From positions 1 to 5,426 of the forward strand of contig DATJIC010000011.1 in the NCBI GenBank assembly GCA_035493555.1: a DNA stretch of 5,426 nt. Reading direction: 5' to 3'. Below are positions 1-3,163 of this stretch, in pieces. Positions within the stretch are counted from its first letter, which is position 1, and every line of letters begins with the position of its first letter. The translations under genes and the position numbers were made by a program. Source of the DNA: CAMLKC01 sp035493555 (GTDB lineage Bacteria; Patescibacteriota; Saccharimonadia; Saccharimonadales; Saccharimonadaceae). The notes beneath the pieces are model-generated. The model was given only the letters and a program-made list of their open reading frames with translations, was not told the origin of the DNA and did not search any database.

Positions 1-137
1 CGGCCGTAGGCCGTTTTACCTCGATTGCCTTCACGCCGCTTTGCAGCGAGTGAGGCGGCGAGCAGGGGATACTGTTTCTTGCATTTACCGCACAAGAAAT
101 CAGTTCCATTGCATCGCGGGTTGAAGCACATGGACAT
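1..137 (-). CDS. Partial small zinc-ribbon protein of unknown function (N-terminus only)
   Basis: An open minus-strand frame starts at the ATG at 137-135 and runs without a stop for 45 codons to the window edge, so the C-terminus is missing. It begins MSMCFNPRCNG and carries four cysteines, C4, C9, C16 and C19 (spacing CX4CX6CX2C, the second pair reading CGKC), which is the pattern of a small zinc ribbon. The stretch after it (residues about 33-45) is rich in Lys, Arg and Gly, which would suit nucleic-acid binding. A GAGG at 143-146 lies 5 bases upstream of the first ATG, and a TTGACA-17-TAACAT promoter lies further upstream, so the call does not rest on the frame alone. A second in-frame ATG (131-129) has poorer spacing. 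I do not recognise the family; it could be a regulator, a nuclease fragment or part of a larger protein. Transcribed divergently from yebC. Confidence 0.6.
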   Translation of the reverse strand, partial: MSMCFNPRCNGTDFLCGKCKKQYPLLAASLAAKRREGNRGKTAYG

Positions 138-142
138 AGTAG

Positions 143-146
143 CCTC
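143..146 (-). promoter_or_regulatory. Ribosome binding site of the zinc-ribbon gene
   Basis: Read on the minus strand this is GAGG, 5 bases before the ATG at 137-135. The spacing favours that ATG over the second in-frame ATG at 131-129, which would be 11 bases away. Confidence 0.5.
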
Positions 147-182
147 GTCTTGATAGGCGATGGTAAGTCGCGTCCGATTCCT

Positions 183-241
183 ACATACGTATGTTAACGT
201 ACGTATAATTATATGTCAACATAAACGTGGCTTATCGATAA
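183..241. repeat. Cluster of short perfect palindromes in the divergent promoter region
   Basis: Perfect palindromes follow each other: ACATACGTATGT (183-194), ACGTACGT (197-204), TATAATTATA (204-213) and TTATCGATAA (232-241). TACGTAT also occurs twice in direct orientation with a 14-base period (186-192 and 200-206). The first three overlap the minus-strand -10 and spacer, so they are candidate operator sites for a dimeric regulator. AT-rich sequence gives some palindromes by chance, so function is inferred. Confidence 0.45.
191..219 (-). promoter_or_regulatory. Probable promoter of the divergent zinc-ribbon gene
   Basis: On the minus strand a perfect -35 TTGACA (plus 214-219) is followed by 17 bases and then TAACAT (plus 191-196), which keeps the key first, second and last positions of a -10. 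Transcription would start near 184 and give a leader of roughly 47 bases. An alternative minus-strand TATAAT sits at plus 208-213 but has no good -35. Confidence 0.5.
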
Positions 242-287
242 AACTCCTATTTGGCGCAAAGTGTGGCTTTCGAGCAGCAACTGTCGT

Positions 288-318
288 CTGGAGACTATTG
301 CCTCTAACTAGTCTCTAG
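288..318. repeat. Inverted repeat (10-bp stem) just upstream of the yebC promoter
   Basis: CTGGAGACTA (288-297) pairs with TAGTCTCTAG (309-318) around an 11-base loop; nine pairs are Watson-Crick and one is G-U. The right arm runs into the -35 box (317-322) of the yebC promoter. No T-run follows, so it is not a standard intrinsic terminator. It may be an operator, or an RNA hairpin in any transcript entering from further upstream. Confidence 0.5.
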
Positions 319-344
319 GACACTAAGGCTATATCTGTTATAAT
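317..344 (+). promoter_or_regulatory. Extended -10 promoter of yebC(-ruvC)
   Basis: A perfect TATAAT at 339-344 is preceded by TG at 336-337 (extended -10). A 4/6 -35, AGGACA, lies at 317-322 with a 16-base spacer. The predicted start is near 351, giving a leader of about 31 bases that includes the SD GGAG at 372-375. Confidence 0.7.
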
Positions 345-371
345 AAAGAAAATTGATACCGGTTAACAAAC

Positions 372-375
372 GGAG
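372..375 (+). promoter_or_regulatory. Ribosome binding site of yebC
   Basis: GGAG lies 6 bases before the ATG at 382. This is a normal SD arrangement and contrasts with the SD-less ruvC start downstream. Confidence 0.7.
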
Positions 376-381
376 ACTCTT

Positions 382-1104
382 ATGTCAGGACACAGTAAAT
401 GGTCAACTATTAAGCGCGAAAAAGGTGCTAAAGACGCCAAGCGTGGCGCAGTTTTTACTAAAATTGGAAACCAAATTGCTATCGCGGCCCGCGGTGGTAT
501 TGACCCGACGATGAACTCGGCACTTGCACTTGCGATCGAAAAAGCAAAGCAGGCAAACATGCCGGTTGCAAATATTCAGCGCGCAATCGACCGTGTTGCA
601 GATAAAAACGCAGCCGCCCTTGAAGAGGCGACCTACGAGGCATATGGTCCTGGCGGAATCGGTATTATTATTGAGGTAGCAACCGACAACAAAAACCGTA
701 CCTATCCAGATGTTCGCACGGCACTTACAAAAAACGGCGGCAACATTGCCGAACCTGGTAGTGTGGCATTTCAGTTTACCCGCAAGGGAGTTATCCGCGT
801 TGCCGCAAGTGGCGAAGATGCGCTTTTAACTGTACTTGATGCTGGTGCCGAAGATGCAGCAGAGGAAGACGGTGAGCTTATTGTATACACCGACCAAAAA
901 GAGCTTGCCAAGGTTCGCACGGCAATTATTGATGCAGGGTTGGAAGTAAAAGAGGCAGAACTGCAGTACGTTCCAAACGCGCAGGTTGAAATTGATGACT
1001 CTGAAGTTGCGCGTAAGGTGTTAAAAGTGCTCGACGCACTTGATGATCTTGACGATGTGGTGAATGTGCATACAAATGCCGACATTACCGTTGACGTCGA
1101 ATAA
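382..1104 (+). CDS. yebC: YebC/PmpR/TACO1 family protein
   Basis: A 240-residue protein, the usual length for this family, starting with the hallmark MSGHSKWSTIK and continuing with KGAKDAKRGAVFTKI (residues 14-28). The second signature, YEAYGPGGIGIIIE followed by DNKNRT, is at 85-107, and GSVAF at 126-130 is also typical. The three-domain layout (N-terminal helical domain, then two alpha/beta domains) fits throughout. The C-terminus is strongly acidic (DALDDLDDVV near 218-227). Family members were long annotated as transcription regulators; bacterial YebC and mitochondrial TACO1 are now linked to translation, including relief of ribosome stalling at proline-rich stretches. Which role this copy has cannot be read from sequence. 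The start is fixed by the conserved N-terminus and the SD at 372-375. ruvC follows after 14 bases, a pairing known in many bacteria. Confidence 0.95.
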   Translation: MSGHSKWSTIKREKGAKDAKRGAVFTKIGNQIAIAARGGIDPTMNSALALAIEKAKQANMPVANIQRAIDRVADKNAAALEEATYEAYGPGGIGIIIEVATDNKNRTYPDVRTALTKNGGNIAEPGSVAFQFTRKGVIRVAASGEDALLTVLDAGAEDAAEEDGELIVYTDQKELAKVRTAIIDAGLEVKEAELQYVPNAQVEIDDSEVARKVLKVLDALDDLDDVVNVHTNADITVDVE

Positions 1105-1106
1105 CG

Positions 1107-1112
1107 TATACT
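1107..1112 (+). promoter_or_regulatory. -10 box for a probable leaderless ruvC transcript
   Basis: TATACT ends 6 bases before the ruvC ATG (1119), so transcription would begin at or next to the A of the start codon. No SD is visible in the 14-base gap. The -35 is weak (TTACCG at 1085-1090, 16-base spacer). ruvC may also be read from the yebC promoter. Confidence 0.45.
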
Positions 1113-1118
1113 AACAAC

Positions 1119-1595
1119 ATGAGAATTATTGGTATCGACCCAGGCACAGGTATTTTGGGCTTTGGGGTTGTTGATGTGGTAAAGGGTAAGGCACGCATGG
1201 TAACCGCGGGTGTTATTACCACACCCGCGCATACGCCAATAGACGAGCGGCTTGAAGAGATTTTTGATGGCCTTACGGAAATTATTGCCGAGACAAAACC
1301 CGAGGTTATGTCGATAGAGCAGCTATTTTTTGCGCGCAACGTTACCACGGCCATAAGCGTGGCGCAGGCACGGGGTGTGGCAATACTTACCGGCCGCAAG
1401 GCAAAATTGCCCATTGCCGAATACACGCCAATGCAAATTAAACAAACGCTTACCGGCTACGGCAAGGCTGATAAAAAGCAGGTGCAGGAGATGGTGCGGA
1501 TTCACCTTGGCTTAAAAGACATACCAAAGCCAGACGATTGTGCCGATGCTTTGGCGGCTGCAATTACGTATTCTATGATGAGCCGCGGGCAGTGA
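1119..1595 (+). CDS. ruvC: Crossover junction endodeoxyribonuclease RuvC
   Basis: RuvC is a dimeric, metal-dependent nuclease that cuts Holliday junctions symmetrically during homologous recombination and fork repair, normally together with the RuvAB branch-migration motor. The full acidic tetrad of the RNase H-like fold is visible: D7 in GIDPGTG, E67 in SIEQLFF, and D140 and D143 in DCADALAAAIT. The helix FARNVTTAISVAQARGV (71-87) and YTPMQIKQTLTGYGKADKKQV (102-122) are also characteristic. At 158 residues it is a little shorter than the 173-residue E. coli protein, mostly at the C-terminus, and looks complete. The start is fixed because D7 lies so close to it. It ends in TGA, which shows that UGA is a stop here. 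ruvA and ruvB do not follow; purF does. It has no SD (see the -10 box at 1107-1112). Confidence 0.96.
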   Translation: MRIIGIDPGTGILGFGVVDVVKGKARMVTAGVITTPAHTPIDERLEEIFDGLTEIIAETKPEVMSIEQLFFARNVTTAISVAQARGVAILTGRKAKLPIAEYTPMQIKQTLTGYGKADKKQVQEMVRIHLGLKDIPKPDDCADALAAAITYSMMSRGQ

Positions 1596-1624
1596 AATTT
1601 TTGCTATTTATATAAGTAGAAGCG

Positions 1625-1633
1625 TGATACTAT
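1625..1633 (+). promoter_or_regulatory. Extended -10 promoter of purF
   Basis: TGATACTAT provides an extended -10 (TG at 1625-1626, TACTAT at 1628-1633). There is no good -35 at 16-18 bases; TTGCTA at 1601-1606 is 21 bases away. The predicted start near 1640 gives a leader of about 26 bases that carries the SD. The gap between ruvC and purF has no terminator, so read-through from ruvC is also possible. Confidence 0.5.
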
Positions 1634-1654
1634 GAAAATCTAATGCTTTCATAG
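1630..1654. repeat. Perfect 8-bp inverted repeat over the purF -10, start site and SD
   Basis: CTATGAAA (1630-1637) and TTTCATAG (1647-1654) are perfect inverted copies around a 9-base spacer. The left arm covers most of the -10 (1628-1633), and the right arm runs into the first two bases of the SD (1653-1658). It could be a repressor operator. In a read-through transcript it could form an AT-rich hairpin that hides part of the SD. No T-run follows, so it is not a terminator. Confidence 0.55.
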
Positions 1655-1658
1655 GGGA
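1653..1658 (+). promoter_or_regulatory. Ribosome binding site of purF
   Basis: AGGGGA lies 7 bases before the ATG at 1666 and supports this start, which leaves an 11-residue propeptide before the catalytic cysteine. Confidence 0.65.
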
Positions 1659-1665
1659 ATTTTGA

Positions 1666-3123
1666 ATGGTCCGATTAGCCGCCGAAGTGTCCGAAAAATG
1701 TGCCGTAGCCGGAGTGTGGGGAAACAGTGACGCTGCCAGGTTAACAGCCATAATGTTGGAAGAGCTACAGCACCGCGGGCAGGATGCCACGGGTATTGTA
1801 ACGCGCGGCAGCAAAGGCGACCTACTGCGCCACGTAGAGTTAGGGCTGGTGGCAACGGCCTACCCAGAGGCAACTTTGCGCAGCCTTGAGGGCAGGGTAG
1901 CGATAGGGCATAACAGGTACGCAACAAGCGGCGGTGCCTCGGACTTTGAACATATCCAACCCTTTGCAGACGCCAAAACAAGCTGGGCGCTGGCGCATAA
2001 TGGCAACCTTTCGGTGGTTGCCCCGCTAGCCCGCTTTTTGGTGCAAAAGAATGTGCCCGGGCTTTCGCTTATGAACGATTCGGGAATGATTCATGCGGCG
2101 GTAAGCCATTATTTGGGATTGGGGAGTGGGGTAGCAGAAGCAATAGAGTACGTCTTCCCTCTTCTTACGGGTGCTTTTTCGTGCGTGGCAATGCACGGCG
2201 AGAAGCTGGTGGCGTTTCGCGATGCGTGCGGTATTCGCCCGCTGTCGTACGGCCGGCTGCCAGGCGGCGGTTATGCGGTTGCCTCGGAAACCCGCGCGTT
2301 GGATGCGCTGGGCGCAACCGACCAAAAAGATATTTTGCCGGGCCAGGTACTTATTATTAGTGAGGCAGGTGTGCAAATGGTGCAGGTGGCAAAACCAAAC
2401 CCTAAACTTGATATTTTTGAGCTGGTCTATTTTGCACGTGGCGATAGCCGGTTATACGGGCGGGTTGTTGAGGATATACGGTACGATTTTGGCGTACAGC
2501 TGGCACGCGAACAGCCGCTTGGGGGAGACCAAAAATCAATTGTCGTGGTGCCGGTTCCGCGCTCGGCTATTCCGGCCGCTGAGGGGTATGCCAAGGAGAG
2601 CGGTTTGCGTTACGCGGAGGGGATTAAACGCTCTAGCCGTCTGCGGACATTTATTAAGCCAAACCAGGAGGCGCGCAAGCAGGCGGTTCGCGAAAAGCTA
2701 GTCCCCGACCCCACTGTTTTAAGTGGCAAGCGGGTGGTGTTAATTGAGGATTCGATAGTGCGCGGGACAACGCTTGGCGTACTGATTGAAATGCTTAAAG
2801 AGGCAGGCGCAGCTGAGGTGCACGTACGTATTAGCTCGCCGCCGGTGCGGTTTCCTAATTTTTACGGTATTAATATGCCCTCGCAGGCCGAGCTTATCGC
2901 GCATGGCCGTACGGCAGAGGAGATTTGCCAGATAATTGGGGCCGATTCGCTTGGCTATCTTTCGGTTGAGGGCATGCTACAAGCCACCCGTCGTTCACCA
3001 GAATCGTTTGACGTGTCGGTGTTTACGGGTGAGTATCCGGTGGATATTGGCGGACACCGAGATGAAATTTCGGCCACTGATTCACCAAGGTTAGCGTGGC
3101 AGAATAACCCTGCGCCCGTTTAG
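1666..3123 (+). CDS. purF: Amidophosphoribosyltransferase (PurF), divergent
   Basis: PurF makes 5-phosphoribosylamine from PRPP and glutamine, the first committed step of purine synthesis. The 485 residues comprise an N-terminal Ntn glutaminase domain and a C-terminal phosphoribosyltransferase domain. After an 11-residue propeptide, C12 would become the catalytic N-terminus. R84, N112/G113 and D138 match the known glutaminase residues R73, N101/G102 and D127 once the propeptide is subtracted. The PRPP loop is IEDSIVRGTT (360-369). RTFIKP (327-332) and the FYGINMPSQAELIAHGR region (399-415) are typical. Oddities: DACGIRPL at 186-193 (usually DPxGIRPL), YFARGDS at 255-261 (usually YFARPDS), KRSS at 321-324 (usually KNRY), E361 for the first Asp of the PRPP motif, and NDSG at 137-140 (usually xDSE). 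The four Fe-S ligand positions of the B. subtilis enzyme appear to be D249, N398, D449 and V452. It may be genuine PurF or a paralogue with a shifted role. No other pur gene is in the window. Confidence 0.9.
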   Translation: MVRLAAEVSEKCAVAGVWGNSDAARLTAIMLEELQHRGQDATGIVTRGSKGDLLRHVELGLVATAYPEATLRSLEGRVAIGHNRYATSGGASDFEHIQPFADAKTSWALAHNGNLSVVAPLARFLVQKNVPGLSLMNDSGMIHAAVSHYLGLGSGVAEAIEYVFPLLTGAFSCVAMHGEKLVAFRDACGIRPLSYGRLPGGGYAVASETRALDALGATDQKDILPGQVLIISEAGVQMVQVAKPNPKLDIFELVYFARGDSRLYGRVVEDIRYDFGVQLAREQPLGGDQKSIVVVPVPRSAIPAAEGYAKESGLRYAEGIKRSSRLRTFIKPNQEARKQAVREKLVPDPTVLSGKRVVLIEDSIVRGTTLGVLIEMLKEAGAAEVHVRISSPPVRFPNFYGINMPSQAELIAHGRTAEEICQIIGADSLGYLSVEGMLQATRRSPESFDVSVFTGEYPVDIGGHRDEISATDSPRLAWQNNPAPV

Positions 3124-3129
3124 TGATAG
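3121..3129 (+). other. Three tandem in-frame stop codons ending purF
   Basis: The purF frame ends TAG TGA TAG, three stops in a row covering two different codons. This gives a strong termination point before the PBP promoter region. It also makes reassignment of UAG or UGA harmless for this gene. Confidence 0.8.
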
Positions 3130-3151
3130 TGCACTTTAAGGGGTTACGTAT

Positions 3152-3157
3152 TATAAT
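3152..3157 (+). promoter_or_regulatory. -10 box for a probable leaderless PBP transcript
   Basis: A perfect TATAAT ends 6 bases before the ATG at 3164, placing transcription start on the A of the start codon, the same geometry as at ruvC. AAGGG at 3158-3162 is only one base from the ATG, and AAGGGG at 3138-3143 is 20 bases away, so neither works as a normal SD. No clear -35 is present. Confidence 0.55.
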
Positions 3158-3163
3158 AAGGGC

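Noticed and set aside
204..215. Plus-strand TATAAT (204-209) driving a leaderless gene at the ATG at 213
   Set aside because: The ATG is only 3 bases after the hexamer and its frame stops after three codons; the hexamer is part of a palindrome in the divergent promoter.
138..381. Structured RNA, riboswitch or tRNA in the gap before yebC
   Set aside because: Apart from the hairpin at 288-318 I see no cloverleaf, no known riboswitch core and no terminator; the sequence alone does not support an RNA gene.
1091..1112. TTGACG (1091-1096) as -35 for the ruvC -10
   Set aside because: The spacer to TATACT would be only 10 bases, too short for a sigma-70 type promoter.
771..1232. Long minus-strand frame across yebC and the ruvC start
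   Set aside because: It overlaps two well-supported genes and has a Ser/Thr-rich composition typical of antisense shadows.
1630..1663. Intrinsic terminator after ruvC
   Set aside because: The stem is AT-rich and followed by GGGGAATTTTG, not a T-run; its place over the promoter and SD fits regulation better.
2171..2701. Plus-strand 176-codon frame inside purF
   Set aside because: It is out of frame with intact purF, is Arg/Trp/Cys-rich and has no recognisable domain; purF motifs run through the whole region without a frameshift.
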